DNA from: UBA2108 sp002713215
Lineage (GTDB): Bacteria; Bacteroidota; Bacteroidia; Flavobacteriales_G; Salibacteraceae
Reading direction: 5' to 3'
Length of the DNA stretch: 64,000 nt
Assembly (NCBI GenBank): GCA_937891015.1
Contig: CALAPY010000047.1
Location: 1-64,000 of the forward strand
The notes under the pieces: generated by a model
Database searches by the model: none
Seen by the model: only the letters and a program-made list of their open reading frames with translations
Told to the model about the DNA's origin: nothing
Translations under genes and position numbers: made by a program
Part shown: piece after piece, positions 27,281 through 35,368 of the stretch
How the letters are laid out: the number at the start of each line of letters is the position of its first letter
Position numbering within the stretch: the stretch's first letter is position 1

Positions 27281-28710
27281 TACCAATTAAAATCTTTATT
27301 CAAAACCTGGTCAAACAATGAATCAACTCTCTTGTAATCATAATCGAATTTGTTGAGGGCTGCACTAATAAAAACCATGTTTGGTTTTATTGCGGGTTTT
27401 TTTACTCCAACTGTTTTTGAACCAGTGTAAGATGTACCATAGATGTCCCCATTGTACAACACCACAGCATCAGATGACTGATAAAAAGGTGAAAATTCAA
27501 GTGGGAAAGAATTTGATCCTAAATCGGGGTAGTCGGTTTGCTGTGAAATAAGTGAGGTGTCGGATCGTTGCAAGCTTAGTCCTGAAGTATTGGAAGCCAT
27601 GGAGTCGATCGGATAAACGCCAAGAATAGGAGATGTAGACTCCAGGGGTTTGCTGTTATCGAAGTAACCGATGGCAAACACTTTTCCTCCATTTAAAGTA
27701 AAATCTTGTACAGGTCTTGCACTTGATTCCAATATGAGGGAAGAAAGTCCGGTGCTAGAATTTACATAGGGGTTTTTATCGGAGAATATGCAGAGTTTTT
27801 TATACTCGGAAATCATTAAATAAAAGGTGGTTGCCCAAAATGCGGGCTGCCACTTTCCATTGTCTATCGTATAGTCTACGTAATCGAACGATGTGGTAAC
27901 ATTTGAAATTCGTTGTGTGTAGAAGGAATTAAAATCCCGATCTCCACCAATGACGATAAGGTCCGAAGATTTTGGTTTGAAATACAGGTTTGCCAACGTA
28001 TCAATTTCACTTTGACTACCTGAAATATCAGTAGAACGAATGTAAACTGTATTTAATGCACCTAATATGAGCCCATCCATACTTTCTGCCTCAGCACCTT
28101 CCGGGCTGAAGTATACCTTAGCATTCATGCCCCCACTTCCCGCCGGATTATCCGGAACTATACTCAAGTTAGATTTTCGTTTATCAATCTTATACCATGA
28201 GCCATTATTTAACCTCAGCTCAACATCTCTTAGGTTGTCGAAACCATCCTGATCACTTGCATTCCAAAAAAACGAGGCTACAATAAAAGCCGTGTCCTTA
28301 GTCGATAGGGCCTCATCAAAAGCTACTTCCGGTGGAGTGTTTTTGATTGGAATTCTAACGTATGCAGGTGTTGGATCTCTTTCCTGTTTGTTATCAATAG
28401 CCCGAACCCAGAAATTAATATCCGCAGTGTCCGATCCTTCAGAAATGTTAAACGTGAATGTACTATCGGCCTTTCGTGTATGGACCCATTCAATGTTGTC
28501 CAAAGAAAATTCAAACCCATCAATGTATCCGTCCTTATCAGATCCAAACCAGGCCATGTTTACCGTTGATTTTAACCTTCCTTCACCTGAAAGGTTGATC
28601 ACGTGCGGAATCACTTTGGTGTCCGGTTTCTCGTTGGCATTTTTCTCTCCTTTTTTGCAGGAAAAAGCAATGAGAAGTATTGGGATAATATATAGAAAAC
28701 GGAAGTTCAA
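27280..28710 (-). CDS. Lipoprotein with Ig-like domains
   Basis: About 476 residues with a lipoprotein signal (ILLIAFSC). Two Ig/cadherin-like repeats contain AWFGSDKDGYIDGFEFSLD and FFWNASDQDGFDNLRDVEL, then a C-terminal domain starting LIVIGGDRDFN with alternating strands and helices (GGKVFAIGYFD), perhaps Rossmann- or amidotransferase-like. The function is unknown. The frame is open to 28770, but that part spans a strong hairpin; TTG 28710 yields a clean signal peptide. It is co-oriented with the TonB receptor, and the two overlap. Confidence 0.65.
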   Translation of the reverse strand: MNFRFLYIIPILLIAFSCKKGEKNANEKPDTKVIPHVINLSGEGRLKSTVNMAWFGSDKDGYIDGFEFSLDNIEWVHTRKADSTFTFNISEGSDTADINFWVRAIDNKQERDPTPAYVRIPIKNTPPEVAFDEALSTKDTAFIVASFFWNASDQDGFDNLRDVELRLNNGSWYKIDKRKSNLSIVPDNPAGSGGMNAKVYFSPEGAEAESMDGLILGALNTVYIRSTDISGSQSEIDTLANLYFKPKSSDLIVIGGDRDFNSFYTQRISNVTTSFDYVDYTIDNGKWQPAFWATTFYLMISEYKKLCIFSDKNPYVNSSTGLSSLILESSARPVQDFTLNGGKVFAIGYFDNSKPLESTSPILGVYPIDSMASNTSGLSLQRSDTSLISQQTDYPDLGSNSFPLEFSPFYQSSDAVVLYNGDIYGTSYTGSKTVGVKKPAIKPNMVFISAALNKFDYDYKRVDSLFDQVLNKDFNW

Positions 28711-28718
28711 AAGGCTTC

Positions 28719-28761
28719 TAAAAATAACCACACTCCGTAAAATTTTTAATGCGGAGTGTGG
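28719..28761 (-). terminator. Strong hairpin terminator within the exported-protein operon
   Basis: The arms 28728-28737 and 28752-28761 form a perfect 10-bp stem (CCACACTCCG/CGGAGTGTGG) with a 14-base AT-rich loop. On the minus strand TTATTTTTA follows. It lies just after the OB-fold T9SS gene stop and before the lipoprotein signal, so it probably trims or partly terminates the operon here. Confidence 0.75.
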
Positions 28762-28771
28762 GTGTATCAAT

Positions 28772-30937
28772 TTACTGCTTTATAAATTTTATCCTGTCCA
28801 GGATTAATCCATTTTCGTTTTCTATTTCAATTAGATAAACTCCGTTTTGCAGGTCGTACAACGGAATTGGATTTACTTCCAGAACCGTCTCTGTTCTTGC
28901 CACTTCCTTACCATTTAAATCCAGGATTTTTATGCTGATGAATTTAGAACCAGAGCCATTTACAACGGTAACTTCATTAGAAGCTGGATTAGGATATACT
29001 TTAAATGAGGAAACTCCACCAACAAATTTTTCTACCGAAGTAGTGTCCTTGCTGGTATCCGCAGGCATAGCATTTATCCCTCTGTAATCCATGTTGTTTC
29101 TGGGTAGTAACTTAATGTTTCCATACGAATAGGTCATAATTCCAAAAAGGGTATCCATGTTCATGGTGTCTCTAACGAATATTTTTTTGACCGGGTAGGC
29201 TGCCGAATCTGGAACTATACCACTTTCATTTACATAAGAAACGAAAGTTGAACTCTCACCAGGTCTTCCGGCAAGAACTCTACAGTCGGTACTAGGATCT
29301 AATGGATCGCGACCAACGGTATATTCTGCCCAGTTATTACCAGGTGCATCAGGGTTAGTGTCCACAATATGGAGTTTGCCGTTTCCAACTGAAGTACCAT
29401 TAATCAGACCCATTAATACACTTTCCCATTTTTCGTGCGAAGCATATGAATAAGCCATGGAAAATGAATCAGGTACAACATAATGTGGTTTAATTGTTCC
29501 GGTACCTAAATCTTTTACTTTAGAAATGCTGGCAATAGCAGTTCTTCCAAAATTTTCCTGAACTACTCCGGTAACTTCAATTTTTTGATCCCGATTAAAA
29601 GTTTGCCCGGCATTGGCTAGCATGACTCCGCCCCAGCCACCTAAGAGGCCTTCTTCCTGAATATGAATCAACGACATATCACCATCTTTACCACTTGAAG
29701 TAACAATTCCTTTCACTGTTACTTCTTCACCTGTATATATGGACGCACCATCAGTATAAGGTGTAAACTGAACATCAGAAATTTCCAATCCGTTGTTTCT
29801 TACCCGATAAGCAAAAGTTTTCACTTTTGGATCTTTGTTGGGTTGAGCGGAGTAGTTGCTGCTATCGTCTTCAGCAGAAATATAATACCTGACAAATGTT
29901 CCGTCAGCTTGTTTCGGAATGGTAGCCATATGAACTTTACCTGAAGTATTGGTCATGTTTATAGCAGTAAAAGAAGAGGTAACATCAACCCCGGTCGAAT
30001 AATGCAATTTAGCACTGGTGATCTTTCCATCCAAATCAAATACATCAGCAGTAATAACTACATCGTCAGAGCTTGTAGGTACTATTTTATCTCGTTTAAC
30101 CGCTTCTATTCTTGGAGCGCTGGGTCCATAAATATAACTGGAAGAATCAATGGGCATTAATTCATATCCACGGCCATTTTCACCTGTACAGTTTCTGGAA
30201 TGAATAATTACTCCGGTAATTGAAGCAAACTCATCACCCACTGAAGGAGGAACATATTTACCTGGCTTTCCGGTTACCGGATGAGTGTATTGTGGTAATT
30301 TTTGCGCAGCAAAAAAGTCTCCAATGTTGATCTTGTAACCTGCTTTATCAGCCACCACATAACTAACCCTTGAGTTTCCACTGAAGTAGTTGACCGATTG
30401 AACCGATATATCTTTTATAGTTACCAAAGAACTTTCCCACTGCTCTCCGGTAGCCAACTGATTTACCTGATTTTTGTCGTTGATCATGCTAACATCAATT
30501 GTTGTGTCCATAACCTTAACACCCCGATTTAGGATAGTGATTGCACCATTTTGCAGCAATGGATCAAATTGAGTTTCACCCTGATACTGGCTCAATACAC
30601 CAACTGCAATAATGGAGTCTCCTTTTACAAGGTTTCTGATACTTACACTATAGATGGCATTTGGATCACCTTTTCGAAAACGAATTCCTCCAAACGGAGA
30701 AGGTTTCGCGGATTGAGTGACCATAACATTATGACTTTGTGAACCATAATCGGTTCCGCTAACTAAACAAATTCCAGTTAACACAACAGTATCACCATCG
30801 TACCTGGAAAGATCATTACAGTTACCCAAATTTGTTTGGCTAACCCATTGAATTGAGTCTATGCGCAGTGTGTCATACTGGGCATATGAACTCGCCATAA
30901 AACCTATGGCTAATAAAGAGAGTAGTAGTTTTTTCAT
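28772..30937 (-). CDS. OB-fold protein with T9SS type A sorting domain
   Basis: 721 residues with a signal peptide ending SSYAQ. At least two OB-fold-like units are visible: about 44-135 (DTVVLTGICLVSG, GDSIIAVGVLSQYQGETQFDP) and about 393-475 (GEEVTVKGIVTSSG, QKIEVTGVVQENFGRT), with an Ig/CBM-like stretch between. They resemble the YhcR-type OB domains of ExeM/NucH extracellular nucleases. The C-terminus (about 640-721) starts FKVYPNPASNEVTV and ends FIKQ, a type A por sorting signal, so it is secreted by the T9SS. No nuclease catalytic domain is seen here; one is encoded two genes upstream. Confidence 0.75.
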   Translation of the reverse strand: MKKLLLSLLAIGFMASSYAQYDTLRIDSIQWVSQTNLGNCNDLSRYDGDTVVLTGICLVSGTDYGSQSHNVMVTQSAKPSPFGGIRFRKGDPNAIYSVSIRNLVKGDSIIAVGVLSQYQGETQFDPLLQNGAITILNRGVKVMDTTIDVSMINDKNQVNQLATGEQWESSLVTIKDISVQSVNYFSGNSRVSYVVADKAGYKINIGDFFAAQKLPQYTHPVTGKPGKYVPPSVGDEFASITGVIIHSRNCTGENGRGYELMPIDSSSYIYGPSAPRIEAVKRDKIVPTSSDDVVITADVFDLDGKITSAKLHYSTGVDVTSSFTAINMTNTSGKVHMATIPKQADGTFVRYYISAEDDSSNYSAQPNKDPKVKTFAYRVRNNGLEISDVQFTPYTDGASIYTGEEVTVKGIVTSSGKDGDMSLIHIQEEGLLGGWGGVMLANAGQTFNRDQKIEVTGVVQENFGRTAIASISKVKDLGTGTIKPHYVVPDSFSMAYSYASHEKWESVLMGLINGTSVGNGKLHIVDTNPDAPGNNWAEYTVGRDPLDPSTDCRVLAGRPGESSTFVSYVNESGIVPDSAAYPVKKIFVRDTMNMDTLFGIMTYSYGNIKLLPRNNMDYRGINAMPADTSKDTTSVEKFVGGVSSFKVYPNPASNEVTVVNGSGSKFISIKILDLNGKEVARTETVLEVNPIPLYDLQNGVYLIEIENENGLILDRIKFIKQ

Positions 30938-30948
30938 AGCTTCTGTTT

Positions 30949-33069
30949 TTATTTAATAATCGTAAATTGTCCTTTATATAACTTATTGTTTTTCTTGTCC
31001 TTAACAGTAAATAGATACAGTCCTCTTGAAATAATTTGACCTTCTGATGAAATGAGGTCCCACGAATGCTCACCACCTGAAAAAGTAGTTGTTTCGGTAT
31101 CTGAAAACTGTTGATACCAGCCAATATCTCCCGAATAATTTGAATTGTGATCAAGAGTAGCAATGAGGTCACCAGCTACGTTAAAGATATATATGGTACA
31201 GGTTTGTGGAAGATTCGCAAATTGAATTCGTTTGGAAGTCTGTCTTTGACTAACTCCTTCCCACGCCGCATCCAGGTAATAGGGGTTAGGGTAAGCAAAT
31301 GGTTTGTTTTCTTTTGGGTCTTCGTTAGCGGGTGTTCCCATAAATGCCCTCGTGCTGTTGGAATTTCTACTGGATTCCAATGATCCAAGGTTTGCCTCTT
31401 CATCTCCCGTGTCGAATGCTGTTAAGGCTGCCACATATTGCCATCCGTTTACCAGATTCTTGATGGTGTATTTGTAGGTATACAAGTTGGTGTCACCTTC
31501 AAACTGAACAGGCTCTTCTAGTCTTAACGAATCAAGCCCAGTTTCATAGAAAAAGCCATCGCCCTTTATGTCATAGGTAGCTACATTTTGCCAGGCAGAA
31601 TCAAGGTTGATTTTCTTATCGGTATCAAAGCCCAAGCGGCTTATATATAGGCTATAACCGGCAAAATCCTTTTTCTGGGAGATGGGATCCACTGAATTTT
31701 CAGAATTGGACGTCCAATAAATGGTGAGTTCATTCTTTCCCGGAATATATTTTGTAACGGGTATATCAGGAGGAGAAGGAAGTATGTATCGGTCTATAAC
31801 TCCATTTCCGTTTTTATCTTCTCCAGGATCTAAAACTCCATTGCAATTTACATCCTCACCACAATAAGCCGTTTGAGCCCAGAGTGCATTATTAATGATA
31901 TTGGTTTGCTGAAAGGCATTGTTGGCCAAATTTGGATTTCCATCTTCCTTCTTTTTACCACAAACAATGGCAAATGCAATCTTTATTTCTTCTCCGGGCT
32001 CCAGGCTCACAAATGGACCAACAGAAACTAAATCGGATCGGTTTCCTGGCGTATTTAATATTTCAGAATAATACCTACCGGAGTGTACATTATTGGAATC
32101 GTAAGCCGCGGTCCAGGCGGGAGACCAATTGAGACCGGTTGTCATTTTATTGTACTTCTGTTTATCAGTGGTTGGAGAAAATAATATTGGTTCAGAAGTA
32201 TTATTCCATTGCCAACAGTTGTAATGTGCTTTGAAAGCAGAGTCCAGGGTAGGCAGGTGGAATCCATTCTTATCTTCAGCACCCAAAAACTTATGGCCGA
32301 AATAGCTTTCGGTAAATCCGAGGTCACCATTGGCATCATAACAATATCCCATGTATAGAGAATCATTGTACCCATTTCCACCTTTGTCGTAAAACGCAGT
32401 TCCACCACTTCCGGCAGGAGTAACATTTACATTCCGAATCACTGCATTGGCAAACATTCCAACATAAACATCGGACAAGCTTTCTGATCCGGTGTTTTTA
32501 ATGGTGTAATCCATAATTACGAAGAAATTGCTAAAGGAAAAGTTCCAATTATAAGCCTCCAGATGAACTTCAATTCCCAGTGGTTGATCGTGGTCTGTTA
32601 TTTTAATATTGGTTCCCGGAACAACAACATATTTATCTGTAAAATCACAGATAAAATCCTGGTGTGAAATAGCCAATGGGTCAAATACTTTGCTGTTGAT
32701 TAAGCTCGACCTTTCCTTGAAACCTGCACCGACTTCCGAAGTCATTTCATAACCACCACCCCCAGTGCTGTATCCACGTGCATTGTCATAGGCAGCTGTA
32801 CTGACTGCTTGTGAACCACGGAGAGTTGCGCCAACCCATAATCCACCTTCGAATAAGTGTTCTACGCCCGAATTTCTTGGATATTCGCAGGATGGTTCAT
32901 TTTCCAATTGAAAGTTTCCCCGGAATGAATTTCCCAAAAACCCAACATTGCTAAGTGTGAGACCAACATCACCGGCAGTAGTAACTACAGTGGAATTCTG
33001 AGAGAAAGAAACTAATCCCAACAAAACAATGAAGCCAAATGCTACGATATGTTTAATTCTTACTACCAA
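30949..33069 (-). CDS. Large secreted surface protein with EF-hand-like loop and T9SS-like tail
   Basis: 706 residues with a signal peptide ending VSFSQ. The N-terminal half is beta-rich and unrecognised (VGLTLSNVGFLGNSFRGNF, EHLFEGGLWVGA). Residues about 406-417 (DVNCNGVLDPGE) form a near-perfect EF-hand calcium loop, followed by a weaker second one, then fibronectin-like sequence (LTIYWTSNSE). The C-terminus (FAYPNPYYLDAAW to FTIIK) resembles FlgD-Ig/T9SS type A domains. The likely start is TTG 33069, overlapping the nuclease stop. Function unknown. Confidence 0.7.
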   Translation of the reverse strand: MVVRIKHIVAFGFIVLLGLVSFSQNSTVVTTAGDVGLTLSNVGFLGNSFRGNFQLENEPSCEYPRNSGVEHLFEGGLWVGATLRGSQAVSTAAYDNARGYSTGGGGYEMTSEVGAGFKERSSLINSKVFDPLAISHQDFICDFTDKYVVVPGTNIKITDHDQPLGIEVHLEAYNWNFSFSNFFVIMDYTIKNTGSESLSDVYVGMFANAVIRNVNVTPAGSGGTAFYDKGGNGYNDSLYMGYCYDANGDLGFTESYFGHKFLGAEDKNGFHLPTLDSAFKAHYNCWQWNNTSEPILFSPTTDKQKYNKMTTGLNWSPAWTAAYDSNNVHSGRYYSEILNTPGNRSDLVSVGPFVSLEPGEEIKIAFAIVCGKKKEDGNPNLANNAFQQTNIINNALWAQTAYCGEDVNCNGVLDPGEDKNGNGVIDRYILPSPPDIPVTKYIPGKNELTIYWTSNSENSVDPISQKKDFAGYSLYISRLGFDTDKKINLDSAWQNVATYDIKGDGFFYETGLDSLRLEEPVQFEGDTNLYTYKYTIKNLVNGWQYVAALTAFDTGDEEANLGSLESSRNSNSTRAFMGTPANEDPKENKPFAYPNPYYLDAAWEGVSQRQTSKRIQFANLPQTCTIYIFNVAGDLIATLDHNSNYSGDIGWYQQFSDTETTTFSGGEHSWDLISSEGQIISRGLYLFTVKDKKNNKLYKGQFTIIK

Positions 33070-34364
33070 ACCATCACTTTATGAACACTGCTTTCCTGAG
33101 ACTCAGCATTGGTAATTTTAAGCAGGAATATTCCCTTATCCGATAACTCGATCATGTGCTGTTGAAATCCGGCACGAATATCTGCATTTCCTTCTTTCAC
33201 CATTCGTCCGTCCAACGAAAAAACCTGGAAATTTATCTTTTTAGATTCACCCGAATTATTGGTGGTGAATTGTATCCCATTGCTTGAAGGATTGACCATG
33301 CTTAGTTGGAAATTATTTCTGACCGAACGGATGTTAGTAGGTACCTCATAACTTACTTCCAATTTTAAAACTACTGGAAGATGGTCACTCATATTATATA
33401 AGTTATTGGCAATGGAACTTGGTACATCAGTGTTTGCCGGATTAATAACACTTCCATTAAACCGTTTTCCATCCTGGCCTACCGCTCTATAAGAATTCGG
33501 AATGTACCGAATCCTTAGTGAATCGTTCAAAACTTCGTTTGAAGTTAAAATGAAATCAAATCGATCGTCCATTCCGCCACATTGAGTATTGGAACGGGTA
33601 GCCTGAGTGTGAACTTTTGCATAGGCACTATTGTTATTCCAGCTACCCTCTTGCTTAACCGGGTCGTAGAATCGATAGGGCTGCTTAGAGTATTTAGTAA
33701 ACTGTTGATATGCTCCCTCAGAGGACCGGTAGACATTAAAATCACCAGAAAGAATGTAATTGCCTGTAGTCTCATTTTTTTCAAGGTGATACATGACTCC
33801 CTCAGCAGCTTTTTCTCGTTCTGCCTCATTGCCACGGCTTGCTCTAAGATGAGCAACCAATTGATACAAGCGTATAGTATCGGATAATGACAGGTAATCT
33901 CCCTTTATGTATAGCTTATGAAAATCGATGGCACGAATAATATTGGCTCCGTTTTTTGTTTTTGTTATTGCCGACGAACTTATTAACCCCAGTTTTTCTT
34001 TGTTATAAAACAGTGCATTACACAGATTCTGAGTTCCACTTACCTGAAGGTCTGTTAGTTCATACTTGGTAGTTCCTTTGTTGAGGCAATTGGCAAGGAT
34101 TCTTTTCGAGAACAAGTTTCTACAACCCATCTCATTTACCGCAAGAATATCCGGATTGATGTATCGAATAATTTTTTCTAATTGCACATCTTTATTAGCA
34201 AGTGTAATATCGAAGTTGCTACAGGTGCTCTCGTTGACACCGTAATTCAATAAATTGTATTGCATTATGGTTAGGGTGTCCTTCACGGTTTTGGTTTGTG
34301 CGTATCCACTTGCTGGAACCCATACCAATAGAATAAGGCAATAAACTATAGAAAATCTGCTCAT
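33063..34364 (-). CDS. EEP-fold nuclease/phosphodiesterase with T9SS sorting domain
   Basis: 433 residues with a signal peptide ending SGYAQ. The endonuclease/exonuclease/phosphatase fold (about 30-335) shows MQYNLLNY (Asn), AVNEMG (metal Glu), VAHLRASRG, SGDFNVYRSS (Asp/Asn), DDRFDFILTS and the catalytic MSDHLPVVL (Asp-His). A C-terminal T9SS type A domain follows (FQLSMVNPSSNG to VHKVMVW). It should cleave phosphodiester or phosphomonoester bonds outside the cell; DNA, RNA or phospholipid cannot be told apart. It is first in the exported-protein operon, with a clear promoter 18 bases upstream. Confidence 0.85.
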   Translation of the reverse strand: MSRFSIVYCLILLVWVPASGYAQTKTVKDTLTIMQYNLLNYGVNESTCSNFDITLANKDVQLEKIIRYINPDILAVNEMGCRNLFSKRILANCLNKGTTKYELTDLQVSGTQNLCNALFYNKEKLGLISSSAITKTKNGANIIRAIDFHKLYIKGDYLSLSDTIRLYQLVAHLRASRGNEAEREKAAEGVMYHLEKNETTGNYILSGDFNVYRSSEGAYQQFTKYSKQPYRFYDPVKQEGSWNNNSAYAKVHTQATRSNTQCGGMDDRFDFILTSNEVLNDSLRIRYIPNSYRAVGQDGKRFNGSVINPANTDVPSSIANNLYNMSDHLPVVLKLEVSYEVPTNIRSVRNNFQLSMVNPSSNGIQFTTNNSGESKKINFQVFSLDGRMVKEGNADIRAGFQQHMIELSDKGIFLLKITNAESQESSVHKVMVW

Positions 34365-34381
34365 TTATAAAAAACGGACAA

Positions 34382-34411
34382 CAAATCTACTTGAAACAAA
34401 GACATTTCAAG
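34382..34411 (-). promoter_or_regulatory. Promoter and palindrome of the exported-protein operon
   Basis: On the minus strand TTG (34410-34408), an 18-base spacer and TAGATTTG (34389-34382) form a full Bacteroidota-type promoter 18 bases before the nuclease ATG. A perfect 7-bp inverted repeat, CTTGAAA at 34390-34396 and TTTCAAG at 34405-34411, fills the spacer and could be an operator. Confidence 0.6.
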
Positions 34412-34644
34412 GGTTATAAATTTGTTATGCGTGCATTATTTATTCACAAAGTTTGGACAAGTGAAAATTTCTTGAACAAGTACAATACTTGTAGCCGAAT
34501 GTTCGTTAAGTATTGATTTAATTTAACTAATTGATCAGGGAATTTTTGGGCCATGTCAAGGAGAATACCTTTAACATATCTTACTGCAATGCATAATTCC
34601 ATTTTATTGGTTTGGATATATATTCGTGCTCTTATTTTAAAGTC

Positions 34645-35361
34645 GTGTCAGATAGCATTGTAATTATACCTACCTACAACGAGATAGGAAACATCGAAAA
34701 GATGCTTCGCACGGTCTTTGGGCTTTCTAAGGATTTTGACGTCTTGATTGTGGATGATGGATCTCCGGATGGAACTGCTGAAAAAGTAAAAGAACTGCAG
34801 GGAGAATTTGATGGTCACCTCTTTATTTCTGAACGTGAAGGAAAGCAAGGACTAGGGACAGCCTATATCCATGGATTTAAAATATGCCTTGAAAAAGGAT
34901 ACGAGTACATCTTTGAAATGGATTGTGATTTTTCGCACAACCCGGAAGATTTAGTAAGACTATACAGTGCATGTGCTGATGATGGGGCGGATATGAGTGT
35001 TGGGAGTCGATATACCAACGGCGGCAAAGTTCATAACTGGCCAATTGGTAGGATATTAATGTCCTATTTTGCTTCGGTTTATGTAAGATTGGTTCTTTGG
35101 CTTAACGTAAAAGATACAACAGCAGGTTTTGTCTGCTATAAGCGTAAGGTACTGAAAACGATTGATTTGCATGCGATCCGATTTGTGGGTTATGCCTTTC
35201 AGATTGAGATGAAATATACGGTTCACCTGCATGGGTTTACCATTAAAGAAGTTCCCATCACCTTTACCGACCGGGTAATTGGTGAATCGAAAATGAGCTC
35301 TAAGATCTTCAAGGAGGCATTGTTTGGTGTTCTCATAATGAAGGGAAAAAGCATTAAATAA
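34645..35361 (+). CDS. Polyprenyl/dolichyl-phosphate mannosyltransferase-like GT2
   Basis: About 238 residues: IVIIPTYNEIGNIEKM, the nucleotide site VDDGSPDGTAE, the catalytic EMDCDFSHNPEDL (DxD-like), VGSRYTNGG, DTTAGFVCYKR and a C-terminal FTDRVIGESKM. It is a soluble DPM1-type family 2 glycosyltransferase that loads mannose onto polyprenyl phosphate, the lipid donor for periplasmic glycosylation by GT39 enzymes such as the one at 51850. GTG 34645 is preferred because it gives the compact MSDSIVIIPTYNE start; TTG 34612 is the alternative. Confidence 0.88.
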   Translation: MSDSIVIIPTYNEIGNIEKMLRTVFGLSKDFDVLIVDDGSPDGTAEKVKELQGEFDGHLFISEREGKQGLGTAYIHGFKICLEKGYEYIFEMDCDFSHNPEDLVRLYSACADDGADMSVGSRYTNGGKVHNWPIGRILMSYFASVYVRLVLWLNVKDTTAGFVCYKRKVLKTIDLHAIRFVGYAFQIEMKYTVHLHGFTIKEVPITFTDRVIGESKMSSKIFKEALFGVLIMKGKSIK

Positions 35362-35368
35362 ATTCCAG

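Noticed and set aside
34476..34492. Perfect 7-bp inverted repeat ACAAGTA/TACTTGT upstream of the GT2 gene
   Set aside because: It lacks a T-tract and no -7 box sits next to it, so neither terminator nor operator can be supported.
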